A stretch of DNA of 64,000 nt, from positions 665,942,508 to 666,006,507 of the forward strand of contig NC_090451.1 of NCBI RefSeq assembly GCF_031143425.1, in the 5' to 3' direction. The translations under genes and the position numbers were made by a program. The first letter of the stretch is position 1; each line of letters begins with the position of its first letter. Below, piece after piece: positions 24,475 through 35,591 of this stretch. Below the pieces are notes generated by a model. The model saw only the letters and a list, made by a program, of their open reading frames with translations. It ran no database searches and had not been told where the DNA came from. Origin of the DNA: Pleurodeles waltl. Lineage: Eukaryota; Chordata; Amphibia; Caudata; Salamandridae.

Positions 24475-24985
24475 GTGCACTTTGCCAGTGATTGTCATGT
24501 CAACATAGCAGCGCATTACCTCACTGCACGGAACTGCATTTTACACTCTGGCATATCCCTGTTGTTTACGCTGCATAACACACTGCACACCCAAAGGCAT
24601 GTTGCACTATCTGTGTACAGTGCTATGGATTTTCCTTTGCATAATCAACATTACAATATACTGTAAATTACATTTATTAGAGGGCATGTTGCAATGCACG
24701 GTGCGCTGCACAATGTACTGTGTTTTTTTTCCCAGTCACACTGCAAGACACGCTGCCTGGTGCATTGCAAACTCTCCATCACACCAAAATGTAAATGACG
24801 CTGCATAGTACACCGCATACTACATGCACACTGCAGGGTCAAAGTGCTATACAGAGTGTTGCACTGCATGCGACAACGCACCCTGCACTGTATACGGTGT
24901 CCGCACACCACCCTGCACACAGCAAATTGTATTGAATATTGCATAATATACCGCGTTGTTTTCCGTTCCGCGTGCCGGTGCACAC
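24475..24985. repeat. Degenerate TGCACTGCA minisatellite
   Basis: The words CACTGCA, TGCACTG, GCTGCATA and CACACTGCAC recur every 15-25 bp over about 500 bp. Periodicity is poor, indicating age. Confidence 0.65.
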
Positions 24986-25229
24986 TGCATAGGCAACCGC
25001 ACTAACCTACTTCTAAATTATATATTACCTGTCATAGCTTCCTGCTACTTTCCATTTCTTATCACCCCAGTGTACTGCAGAAGCGCCTAGATAGCCCCCA
25101 CCCCGGCGCTATACCAGGAACGTCACTCAAGGTTCTTGTTATATGTAGGGGGAAGCGTTCCTTCTAAGACACCAGCCAACACCCAAAGCCATAACTACAT
25201 CCTAATATCCCCCCACCCCTGACACCCAT

Positions 25230-25860
25230 CTCTCTTTCGAGAATGTAGCGCTTAGGTACCCAAGAGTTGCGTGTTTAAAATATCAGGCACTTACCACGCT
25301 CGATGTCTGCACTGCACTAAGGGCTCTGTTTCCTGTGTTAACTGAGTGGTACAAAAGTCAGTTCTCGCCAGCCCTTCCTCGATGCCACTGTCGTTCTGAC
25401 TTAGTGCCATAGATTAGGCGCTAAATGAATGGATAACGCACCCATACCCTATGTCTGGCAGTCTGCAGAGTTTGCCCTTGAATCACTCATTGCCTCGTCT
25501 CTCATTGCCCTCCCTTCGGTATCACCTCGGATCTCCCCGGTCCACATAACTGTTCTGTATATGAACACCCAGGCGCTATATGAATACACTCACTGCCAAA
25601 CTCTCTCCCGCGACCTCTACAGCGCCCCACTATGGCGAGCTATCTGAATATACCGCACAAACACCTGGATACCTGGAGTTCAGGCACTATACGGAACAAT
25701 GACTCATAGCGCTATGTGCGAACGTCCTATAGAGTTCATTTTCTAGGAAGTCACAGACACACACTCTGGGGTATGACTCTCCCAGACCCCTACACGTGAA
25801 CCCAGAAGTAGCCGACACCCCTCCTAGAGGCGCTATGTGAATTCTCACCGCTCAGACTGT
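25230..25860. repeat. Degenerate tandem repeat (GCGCTATATGAA units)
   Basis: Variants of GGCGCTATATGAATACACTCACTGCC are found at about 25411, 25572, 25620, 25710 and 25828, separated by related filler rich in CACTCA and CCTC. An old minisatellite is the simplest reading. Confidence 0.55.
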
Positions 25861-26110
25861 GGGCGCAGGGACGACTCTGCCCGGGACCGATGCCTCCGAC
25901 TGTGTGGGGAGCAGCGCCGAGAGCCGGGCAGCACTTCCTTGAGGAGCTGTGAGCGCATCTCCACGCCCTCCTCAGCTGACCCGAAGCGCTGCTCCCGTCT
26001 CACTCGTTCTTCCCTTATCTGACACCGCACCAGACCCGGGGGAGGGACGGGTGACTCACGCAAGAAGGGCTTGGCTCAGAGTTCAGACCAAAAACCTCAG
26101 CTAGGTGAGT
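25845..26110 (+). promoter_or_regulatory. CpG-rich segment ending in a splice-donor-like site
   Basis: A GC- and CpG-rich run is followed by CAGCTAG/GTGAGTGA with GT at 26105, a good match to a 5' splice site. This could be a CpG-island promoter and non-coding first exon. No TATA box or protein motif supports it further, so the call is speculative. Confidence 0.25.
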
Positions 26111-26700
26111 GAATGAAGAATAAAGGAGCGCCTCTGCGCGCTGACTCGTGTCTTGGCGCCTCGAATCGCAGGTGTGTCGCGCTGGTGCAGCAATCTTTAC
26201 TGCCCCCCCACCACGATCTCCTCCTCGGAATCCCTCACTACCACCGGGCCAAAGTGTCCCTCATCTTTCCATAACCCCCCCCCCCCACCCGCACGTACAT
26301 TTCAGTTGTTTTAAAACGCTGGTAACGGCGGAGTTTACCAATCCACACAGCTTCACATAAAATATAGTTCTGCTCTTTACAGCAGCATGTTAACCCTCTG
26401 CGCTACTTTAAGGCGAGTCAAAGCTGCCACTGGACAATGCGCCCACCCTTCTCTCTAGCAAGAACACTAATCACACGAGGTATCTTTATATTTTAATTGC
26501 TTCCTGAAGCCTGGACACGCATGGAACCTTTCTGCAAGTGCTTTTAAATTACAAGCTTCGTAAGTTATTGCTAAACACAGTGACCCCCTGGGGTCAGCAC
26601 CCCACCCCCATCCAGGTCAGGAACCGGGTGCGGCTGCACCACCCTAAAGCCTGCCCTGCTGGCACCTAGTCCAGCTACCTTTCCGGCTGTTATTAGTGAA
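26111..26700. other. Unassigned DNA
   Basis: No gene recognised. A C-rich run lies at about 26274-26287. Confidence 0.5.
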
Positions 26701-26960
26701 GCAGGTGCAGTGGCACCAGGGTAAGGGGTTGAGACGGCACACCGGCACTGAAGTATACAGAATCTATAGGTGGAATGCTTGAATTAATCTCAACCGCTGG
26801 TGATGGCTCGGGGTGGCAATCCATTGCTTTGCACACCAGGCCCCCTGAGTTTGGGTCAGGCCATGTGGATTGACTGGAATGCAGCGACAACTAATTATCA
26901 GCGGCTGTGATTCATTCAAGCATTCATTCCATCACGTTTTTGTATACTTCAGTGCTATAC
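26701..26960. repeat. Inverted pair of SINE-like fragments
   Basis: GATTCATTCAAGCATTC...GTATACTTCAGTGC at 26908-26954 recurs in reverse complement at about 26740-26790. Both match the tail of the repeat at 12940-13130. The first 22 bp (26701-26722) are identical to 20641-20662. Confidence 0.55.
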
Positions 26961-27059
26961 CCAAAGTGGGACAGGTTTATGTAGAAGGGGGTTCCAATGC
27001 CATCGTGAACCGGAACCAAGCTATACCTGGCTGACGACCCTAATAAGGGGGAACCCGGT

Positions 27060-27290
27060 CTTTGGTTGCTTGTGTCCCGGTTCAGGGAGGACCTGTCTCA
27101 GGTGTTCAGGCTGCCCATTGGGGCAGGCTAAGACTGATTTACAAATGGCTGGGACCAGACTGGGGTGGCATGGTGTGAAAAATAAAGATGGACAAGGACG
27201 TGGCCCGAGTAAATTGCCAGTTGCTGAGACTCACGCGTTCCATTCATCACTATTTTATATACTTTAGTGTGTACCAAGTGCGGGTGTTTT
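27060..27290 (+). repeat. SINE-like interspersed repeat, longest copy
   Basis: The segment from GGTTCAGGGAGGACCTGTC through ACAAATGGCTGGGACCAGAC to CATTCATCAC..ATACTTTAGTG parallels 12940-13130 over its whole length. No terminal A-rich tail is clear. Confidence 0.5.
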
Positions 27291-27299
27291 TATTAAGGA

Positions 27300-27880
27300 A
27301 CGGGTTGGGTGTGGGGAGGGTAGCGGGCCTTTTTTTTGGGGGGGGGCTTACATTAGGGCCCGTGTTATCGATTCTGTGCCCCTGGTTGGTAAGGAGCAGG
27401 TACCATAGACCAACCCATGATTGGCAAATTCACTCACGTAATACTGATGAGAGTGCGCTTAGGATGGTTGTAAAGTCCCCTCCATACTAAATAGTTGTTG
27501 ACACTCGGCAAAGGGCGTACAACTTCTCAGAGAGACAAGAGGCGTTCACACAAGAGAACCAGCATATGCTGATCTGTGATGCACTTTAGACAGCAAATAG
27601 TTGCGTTTGGTGTTATAAGAACCTAATGAAAAGGAGAACGCAGCCGCGGGGGTAGGTGTGTCATTGCACGCCGGCAACCTCACAAATTCATTGTGAACCG
27701 GGCAACAGGCCTGCGTGATTCCATGAAACACTTCCTCTAAATAGAGATGGGTGACTGATAGGAAAGGAAAGCCAGTCCGGTTTATCTCTAGTAAGTGACT
27801 AATGACGTCTTGACTGTGAGCGTTAGGTTGCAGGAGCTGATGAATTTTCCTTTGTTTTCAATTGGAGAAGTCCAATGAAT
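27300..27880. other. Unassigned DNA upstream of hammerhead fold
   Basis: No gene recognised. It may belong to the same retroelement as the ribozyme, but no reverse transcriptase was found here. Confidence 0.45.
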
Positions 27881-27885
27881 AAATA

Positions 27886-27945
27886 GGTCCTGAAGAAGCG
27901 TCAAGGGATCCTGTTGGACCATGAGAGACGCGAAACATGTCGACC
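27886..27945 (+). ncRNA. Hammerhead ribozyme fold (Penelope-type, candidate)
   Basis: The self-cleaving RNA core is read directly. Stem I is GGTC (27886-27889) with GACC (27942-27945). The core CTGAAGA (27890-27896) fits CUGANGA. Stem II is GCGTC (27898-27902) with GACGC (27927-27931), capped by a 24-nt loop. GAA (27932-27934) follows, and then the minimal stem III ACATGT (27935-27940). C17 is at 27941, so cleavage would fall after 27941. Stem I can extend by three more pairs past a bulged G. One odd feature is the unpaired A at 27897 between the core and stem II, which may lower activity. A very short stem III is characteristic of hammerheads in Penelope-like retroelements, but no Penelope RT was seen nearby. 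Confidence 0.72.
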
Positions 27946-28173
27946 GTATATTGACCTTATACTGAGGGATTTCGGATAATTACCGTCTTCCTTTATCTTG
28001 ATTTTTGTACGAGTGTCTGAGCATTACCTCTTGTTTCACTCCCTTGCAACTTTTTTAATCTTGACCAATTCCCAACAGCGAACAATAAATTATTTAGTGA
28101 GGGTTTTGAGCCAATTTTATTCTTCTCTTGTCTTTTTTCTTTCCTCTTTCTCGGACCCACACTCGGTTCCGCG

Positions 28174-28277
28174 GCTTCATCATTAACTAAAAGATCTCCG
28201 GCAAAGAGCCCCCCTTCGGGGGGTGCCCGTCAGGCATTGCAGTGCCGGCCTGACGAGGAGCTGTCCGATGATGAAGC
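28174..28277. ncRNA. Candidate structured RNA with three nested or adjacent helices
   Basis: A 10-bp perfect helix joins GCTTCATCAT (28174-28183) to ATGATGAAGC (28268-28277). Inside it, CTCC (28196-28199) can pair with GGAG (28257-28260). A CCCCC/GGGGG hairpin (28210-28223) has a UUCG tetraloop, and CGTCAGGC (28228-28235) pairs perfectly with GCCTGACG (28248-28255). The whole forms a branched fold. It lies 230 bp downstream of the hammerhead fold and may belong to the same element. I do not recognise a known RNA family. Confidence 0.5.
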
Positions 28278-28279
28278 AT

Positions 28280-31200
28280 GACACCAAATGTGGTGTGTGA
28301 GGACTTGTGCTCCTGATTATCAGGACTTCTTCCCTTTCCCTTTCACCAGTTTTGGAACAGTGTATTATATTATATTATCCTAATGAAAAGGGTCCTGGTG
28401 GCCGCTGTTCTTTGCAAACAAGGCCCGTGGAGTCCTAGAAAGTCGGGTGCACATGCAGCTATGAGCTTAAGATAAAGAAAACGATGTTTTACTCGGGCCT
28501 CATTGCCTTTTCAAGTGTGCAAAGACGGGAAGAGCTCCAGGCATAACATTTTGTTTTTTGCAATGGGTGACTAAGTAGAGAACTCCAGCCCGATTGTCCA
28601 GCTGCAAAGATGCTTTTAGTTGTGTAGACGAGTGATGTATCAAAAAGCCTTCTTCTGAACTAGCTAATAAAAATAAAAGCTGCAATGAAAAATATCTCTA
28701 CAAAGAGGGACTTCTGTGGCTTGTCTAGACTCAGTCCTTAATTCCCGGGCACATCATCCTTTTAAGTCCTATCTTTCAAAAATAGGTGCTTAATTGGGTA
28801 AATGATGGCAAACTTTATAAATAGCACCAACTCACAAGTTGATTAGGTTTTCAAATTCAAAAGCGCACTAAGGACTAAAGAAAACCGCCGACAAGCAGAG
28901 GGTTGCAAAAACTCCTTTAAAAAATGTCCTTTTTTTTTTTTATAAAACAAAAATAATAGAAATCTTACAGCAGTTGGTTCGCAAAATTTCACATCACTGG
29001 TCTTGTGTTTTTCCCAAATGACATGTATTTCCGGCCTGGCATTACCTTCCCTTAAAGCCTGACCCTGAGTGGCGTGTTAAAGAATGTCCCAGAGGTATGT
29101 GTACAGTTCAGGCAGGTTGGAATTTACACTTTAATGCTTTCGGAGTTCAATTTGTTACAGAGACAAATGGTGTTGAGAGACTTCATATCAAGAAATATTG
29201 GGTATTTGGTGCATTGAAGAGGGCAAATTCTGGCATTTCGCCTTTAAAGCTAGGAATCACCATGGTCCTTTCTCTGGACCCTGAAAAGAGCTAGCCAGGC
29301 TCGTGCACTTGTTGACAGGTAAAGGCAGGGAATGTTTGATGTGAGATTTTTGTGAATTTAGTACTACAAAATCTCAAACTTGGAAATAGAGGGGAACTTT
29401 TAAGACTCTTTGAAACAGATACATTGTCCATCACCATCCTTCTCTTTTAGTCAGCGTGAATGCTTGAAGGTGAACAAAATAATTCAACTTGCGATCTTAT
29501 TTTTTGGGAAGTAGTTGCCACTAACTGCTGATGCCCATGAACAGGACTGTAGAAAGAGTTAACTTTGTATTCGGTCTTAGGAGCCAGAGCTTTGGCGAAG
29601 CAAGTTCCCAATTAATATGTTTTAAATACTGTCTGAAAAATTGTGTACCCAAAAGCACATTTATGGTGTGAGGCAAAGGGTCTCAGAGACTCATCTGTCC
29701 TGGTCTCTTCGCAGCGACCCCTTTAGCCTCGGTCCCAATTGAAGCTTTCTCTGGAAGAAGGTGGAAGGATTACTGTCAATCTGAGATAATATGTTTGTGG
29801 CGCCCTGAAAAGCTCTTAATATCTTTCAAGATTAGCTTTACGTCTGAAGTAAGATATAGTCCTCAACGTTCTCCAAAGAATTCTTTCATTATTTACTCCA
29901 TGGATGAGATCTCCAATTAGTTCTACAAAAATCCAGGGTCAATGCATGTTAAACAAACAAAACAAACTTGCTTCGTCGGGGCTCTCAGTGTATGTACCAA
30001 AATATTTTAAAAAAAGATAACACTGGTGAAACTTCACTTACGATTGAGTCATTAGAACATAACAAACCTTTTTATTTTAAGAGTGATATAACTGGTTTAA
30101 AGCAACAATAAATTTCATTCACAGGTTAACTTAGGAGTATCCTTAATTCATACAAGAAAATAAATATACTGAATTCATCCAAATGGAGGACTAACTGCAC
30201 TCTCATTTACAACTTGTGACCTTGAAAGAGAAAAGGGCAAAGGATTACTGTGTGTAGAAGTCCGAGTTTAGGCTCCTACAGCTCTAGGGCATGGAATGAT
30301 GTGGTACCTCTGTGGACGAAGCAAGAGTAGACAGTGGGGTTTGAATAGTTGTCCCCTCCTCCACCTTCCACGTGAATGAATGGATGGATGGATGGATGTA
30401 GGGTTTGTAAAGTGCCTACAGTGACCTCGTAGACTACCACAACAACAAGGGCAGCCTTTAAACCAGGGGCCTTGAAGGTTTTCTAAAAAAAGAAGCAGTG
30501 AACAAACGGTGGATGTTGCTTTGCCCTTGAACAGTGGATTCAAGAGGGTTCCAGGGCTTGGGTGTAAGGAAAGGAAGGCTCGGAATCCCACTGAATGGGG
30601 ATGTTCCACCCTCAACAAGGACATAGTAGATTGTGGCAGCTCCTTAGAAAAACTTCGGAACCCAGCACTTTTTTCACAAATAAATCACTGCTAACCCCAA
30701 ATATTGAATTCCCTGCCTCCCACATATGTTTACGTCTCACGAGCCACGCAGGGTCATACATCTTAAAGTGGCTTTGAGAGTCTCCTTTCAAGAAAACGTG
30801 AGTTTTTGATAAGAGCATCTCCCATGCCTTATCTTTGGCGTTGGAGGGCTCTTCTCCATAGCGCCTAGCACCGGGGGCAGCAGCGTCTGCTAGCCACGTC
30901 TCAACAGAATAAAACGAGACGTCGATCACAGCACATACCCGAGTGAGGTGCACCGTGGAGTCTGCTCTGAGCATGTGCGCAAATCACAAGCAAAGCCCCA
31001 GAGCGGTAGCACTTTCAGAGGCTTAATACCACCAACACTGACGTCACCGGTGTTTAATTAAGCAGGCACATTCCTTAACCCTCCTTTTCGCCTTTGAATA
31101 CACATTAAAACAGCAGGCAGTACTGAAGGTGAGTTACGTAAGCATGTCAAACATTAAGATTTGATTTTCAAGGCACATTTGATAAAGATCAAAGTGTCAT

Positions 31201-31552
31201 TTTGTAAAAACAAGTATACATATGTTGCATCCACTTATTACCAAACTGCTTGAAAGTAAATAAACAACTTTCAGGCACGAGCAGCAGGTTGTAAATGGCT
31301 CAGCTGATCTCTACGTCTCGTGGGACAGTCAAAGTTCCATGGCTTGTTCCTAACGTCACAAGAATTTATGACCGCTTGTATGACTGTATCGTTTTATTTC
31401 ACTTCGCTATACAGCCACGTGATACATCACATTTGTTAAAGCATTTTATAAATTGACATTCATCTTTCCGTCAGGAAAAATACATATGATACCTAACTTA
31501 AATATGTAGACAATAGAAGATCACTTTTTTGTTTTTAAAAGGAACAAGATAT
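28280..31552. other. Unassigned intergenic DNA
   Basis: No gene or mobile element recognised over 3.3 kb. A (ATGG)n microsatellite lies at about 30373-30399. Open frames of up to 120 codons (30268-30974, - strand) lack recognisable domains. Confidence 0.5.
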
Positions 31553-31555
31553 TTA

Positions 31556-32472
31556 GGCCCGTATTTATACTTTTTGACGCTAAACTGCGCTAACGCAGTT
31601 TAGCGTCTCAATTTTTTGCGCCGGCTAACGCCATTCTGAAGCACCATGCGGGCGCCGTATTTATTGAATGGCGTTAGCGGCGCAAGCAGACCGGCGCTGC
31701 CTGGTGTGCGTGGAAAAAAACCACGTACACCAGGCAGCGCCGGCGTAGGGAAAAATGGCGTTAGGGCGTCTTAAAAATGGCGCAAGTCAGGTTGACGCTA
31801 AAAAATCGTCTTAACCCGATTTGCGCCATTTTAAACGACGCCCAGACGCCATTTACATGACTCCTGTCTTAGTAAAGACAGGAGTCATGCCCCCTTGCCC
31901 AATGGCCATGCCCAGGGGACTTCTGTCCCCTGGGCATGGTCATTGGGCATTGTGGCATGTAGGGGGGCACAAATCAGGCCCCCCTATGCCAACAAAAAAA
32001 TAAAAAAAAATGTATACTTACCTGAACTTACCTGAATGTCCCTGGGCTGGGTCCCTCCATCCTTGGGTGTCCTCCTGGGGTGGGCAAGGGTGGCAGGGGG
32101 GGTCCCTGGGGGCATGGGAGGGCAGCTGTGTGCTCATTTTGAGCCCACAGGTCCCTTAACGCCTGCCCTGACCCAGGCGTTAAAAAGTGGCGCAAATGCG
32201 GGGTTTTCTGCCCGCCAACTCCCGGGCGTGATTTTTGCCCGGGAGTATAAATACGACGCATTTGCGGCGCAGTAATTTTTTTGGACGGGAACGCCTACCT
32301 TGCATCTCATTAACGCAAGGAAGGCGTTCACGCTAAAAAATGACGCTCTTTACTCATACTTTGGCGCTAGACGCGTCTAGCGCCAAAGTATAAATATGGC
32401 GTTAGTTTTGCACCAAATTTGCGTCGAAAAAAACGACGCTAATTCGGCGCAAACGGAGTATAAATATGCCCC
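31556..32472 (-). mobile_element. Non-autonomous Harbinger-like element, copy D
   Basis: The ends are GGCCCGTATTTATAC and GTATAAATATGCCCC, with TTA duplicated at 31553-31555 and 32473-32475. The 917-bp body is the reverse complement of copy A in layout: subterminal palindromes such as GACGCTAAACTGCG/CGCAGTTTAGCGTC, a block flanking ATGACTCCTGTCTTAGTAAA, a CCCAGGGGACTTCTGTCCCC palindrome, two ACTTACCTGAA motifs (about 32016-32036), and a GC-rich block. It keeps many CpG sites and cleaner palindromes than copy B, so it is probably the youngest copy here. No transposase is encoded. Confidence 0.85.
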
Positions 32473-32639
32473 TTAATTGCTACACGTTACGCATTTTTAG
32501 AAGATAGGAACATGCACCTAGGATATAAAAGCCTAAAACACACATGAAAACAAATATATATATCACCCATTGGCGGTCGCCAGTAGGTAGTTATAGTTAG
32601 GGCCATGTTTCAATGGAAAAAGCGTTATTTGACTTGCTT

Positions 32640-33190
32640 ATATCTTTGGCAGCGTTTGACGAAGCTTGACAACATTATCTCTAACAAGTGGCCTGGTGAT
32701 TCTTGTTGCGTACAGGACGTTTCGGGGTGATCCGTCAAGCGGGGCCTAAGAAAAGGGATCTCAAAGAATGTTGCGTTTTCCATGTTAATTCCTGCAGGAC
32801 CTGTCTACAGCCCGAGCCACTGGACGGAATTACACCAGAAAGCTCGCTGCTAGTACGCAGATAGTGCTTTTTGTTATGTGGTGTAAATCCAGTCAGTAAT
32901 TTAGGAGATATTTAAGGGCAAATCAATTTGTGTATCTCTGGCTGCAAATATTTAGCAACATTTGTGATTTTTCGCAAAGACACATGCTTCTCGACTGGCG
33001 CCTGGTGCACCCAGTCCATCTCTGTCTGTTTGCAATTGGCTGACTGCAACCTGACTAGAAAGTTGCGACTGCCATTTTATCTCACGGGGCACTCCCCAGG
33101 GGTGAAAATTCAAATTGAAAGTTGCATAAGTGGTCAGGGTGAAGGTACCCCAACCCCAGGGGTATGATATAGTTGTGTTTTAGGGGTAAA
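32640..33190. repeat. Conserved 'GGATTTACACC' module, foldback family copy 1
   Basis: The segment around 32700-32930 (GGTGATCCGTCAAGCGGGGC, ACGGAATTACACCAGAAAGC, GTGCTTTTTGTTATGTGGTG) matches in the same order 56165-56350 and, inverted, 57840-58075 and 63545-63770. It precedes a hairpin-rich region of the same family. Confidence 0.6.
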
Positions 33191-33319
33191 TTATAGGTCT
33201 AATATAATTTTTTGTCACCGTCTGCGTTATTGGTGAAAATTCACGAATTTTCGTGAATTTCCGTCAATTATTTTAAAAATATTGACCATTATGGAAAACT
33301 TTCAGAGAAAAACCAGACT

Positions 33320-33490
33320 CATTCACACAATAATTCAATCATTCGTACATGCACTCAGAGGCTCAGGCGCCCACTCACAGACCCACTCAAACACTCATGC
33401 ACCCACTCAGCCCCACTCATAGACTCACACACCCACTTTCAGACACACTCAGACATTCATGCACCCACTCACACACCCACTTACAGAGAC
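33320..33490. repeat. Degenerate CACTCA array
   Basis: Tandem variants of CACTCACACACCCACTCACAGAC, about 22-30 bp each. The reverse-complement motif forms the larger array at 58470-59035, next to another copy of the same foldback family. Confidence 0.7.
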
Positions 33491-33688
33491 AGGCCCTGTG
33501 ACCAATCTGCGCTGTGCATGGCCAAAGGCCATGCGTGGCACGGGGTTGGGTGGTTATAAAGGCTTGGCTGCAAAGTCAGGCCTTGCACCACATACCCCGC
33601 CGCACACGGCCAAAGAACGTGCGCGGCGGGGTTGGAATAATGTATAGTAATTAAAATTACTTTATGTTAAAAAAATCATAGAAATTCC

Positions 33689-34046
33689 CTGAAAAAAACA
33701 AAGGTTACAGGGACGTTATAGTTGGGTTCTGAATTTACTCGTACAAAACCATAGAAATTCAGCAATTATAGTTATAGTTCTTTGAAATAACTATAACTTG
33801 TGCCCTAAGGTAACTAAAACTCCCACCTTCGCTATGCACAGCTAACTACTCCACATATTATGTCATTGACAAGATCTTCTATGGCATCTTTAATATCACT
33901 GCAACATTTGCAATAACATTATTGATAAGAAAACTTTGCCAGGCAAGAACGAGTGTTATAGTTGCTTGAAATAACTGTATGGTTTTGTACAAGTAAATTC
34001 AGGACCTAACTTAACGTCCCTGTAACCTTTGTTTTTTGCAGTGAAA
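33689..34046. repeat. Foldback hairpin, TATAGTTA family copy 1
   Basis: Arms of about 110 bp are complementary: CTGAAAAAAACAAAGGTTAC...AACTATAAC on the left and GTTATAGTTGCTTGAAATAA...GTAACCTTTGTTTTTTGCAG on the right. They enclose a loop of about 150 bp with GCAACATTTGCAATAACATT. A (TA)n run follows at 34061-34078. Related hairpins occur at 56726, 57033 and 58076. No coding capacity. Confidence 0.75.
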
Positions 34047-34084
34047 AAATAAAGAAATAAATATATATATATATATATGTAATT

Positions 34085-35240
34085 ATGTTACTAGGATCAT
34101 TGGCTCCATATTGAATAACAAATAACCAGGGAACTGCTATTTTATTTCTCAGGTCTTTTCTGTGTGATGGTTTATTGCACATGCTGAGGGCTCAACAATG
34201 ATGTCTGGGCTTTGAACAGTAGAACCATCGTCGGTATTGGGCACCGTCTGAGACCAGAGATATAAGTAAAGCACAGCAAAATGAAAGAATGTACTTAAGG
34301 CCTAGCGTACCAATGTAGGATACTAGTTACTGTAAACTTTCATCACATTTCAGTTTGCTTGCATGGAATATTTGACTCCTGAGAACTTTAAACTGTTAAG
34401 GAAAGCTACAAACTGTAAGTGACATGCTGTGGGGTGCAGTCCTCCCATCCTACTTCAGAGCACACTTCAACCCAATAATCTAAGATGGACTATGCACACT
34501 GGGTTTAAATAGGAGATGATGCCCCGGGAGGCTGGGCAATATTGTAGGCCTTGAAGTACTTGCAATAGCAAAGAGCAAGGGCTAGGAAGGCTGATAAGTG
34601 GGTGCTGGTGGGGACATAGATGCCTGGGATCTGTGAAATATATAGGGGGCAGTCAAGTCACTGGGATCCAGAGAAATAAAGGATAGGCATACGGGCAACC
34701 ATGAACTAACGGGAGGGGAGGCAAAGTGACTGCAAATGTAATACAAAAGGTTGAAGAGCAGAGGAGATGCGCCTGATTAAAGTTGGTAGCCTCCTGGGGG
34801 ATCTATTGATCCAGTCCAGGGTGGTTGGCATTTTAAGTGCACTTGCATTTTAAGGTAAGGGGGTCCTCTGGGCTAGTACCCTTGAAGCAGAGGGCAAAGC
34901 AGGTAACGAGAGACCTCAATAATGAATTCCTAATGCTACCTCTGGCCTTTCCATAAAATCATAGCACTGATTTGGAGAGCACTGTACAGAGCAGCACACG
35001 CTGGGTGGGAGAACAGACAGGTTCCAGGTTTCTCAGCTGATGGGATGAATGGGAAGAAACAACAGCCGTATCTCTGCAGTCTCAGGTCAGTCCTACAGGG
35101 TTCTTCTCCTCATCCAGATCCCCCTTCAAGCTTCTCGACTGGCGCCTGGTGCACCCAGTCCATCTCTGTGTCTGTTTGTGGACACCTTCAGGCCCTCTCG
35201 ATATTTCTGGTCTTCCTCATCCTGAAGAGGAGTGGGGATC
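34085..35240. other. Unassigned DNA
   Basis: No gene recognised. A phrase at 35130-35170 (CTTCTCGACTGGCGCCTGGT and onward) repeats one at 32987-33025, a short shared block of unknown origin. Confidence 0.45.
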
Positions 35241-35249
35241 CAGTCTGGG

Positions 35250-35591
35250 CAGTGCTTAATTTGTGCTTGTTGTTTCCGGTGCGGAGCACCGGCACTTATT
35301 TCTGAGGGCCGGCGCTTAGTTTTCTGTTTCAAGCATTTACTGCGAACAGAAGACACGTGGGAAAGAGGGAGGAAGAGAAAAACAAAAAAGGGTCAGATAG
35401 GGGAAAAGCAGGAAGCTGCAGGAATGAACGAAAGGGGCAGGGAGTGGCTGTAAGTGGATGGAAGAGGCCAGAGATGGCTTCAGGATTACGCTGCCTCAGT
35501 ATTCCAAGCTCGCACATTTAATTGCAGCAGCTACGTGTTTAAGAGGAGAGCTTTGAGCACCGGCACCTTTTTATTTACAAATTAAGCACTG
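35250..35591 (+). mobile_element. hAT-type MITE, copy 1
   Basis: The 342-bp unit begins CAGTGCTTAATTTG and ends CAAATTAAGCACTG, and is bounded by a perfect 8-bp duplication AGTCTGGG (35242-35249 and 35592-35599). An 8-bp target duplication and CAGTG-type ends are hAT hallmarks. No transposase is present. Confidence 0.92.

Noticed and set aside
28250..28280. CTGACGA motif resembling a second hammerhead core
   Set aside because: No GAAA with a stem II partner follows, and the segment is better explained by the 8-bp hairpin at 28228-28255.
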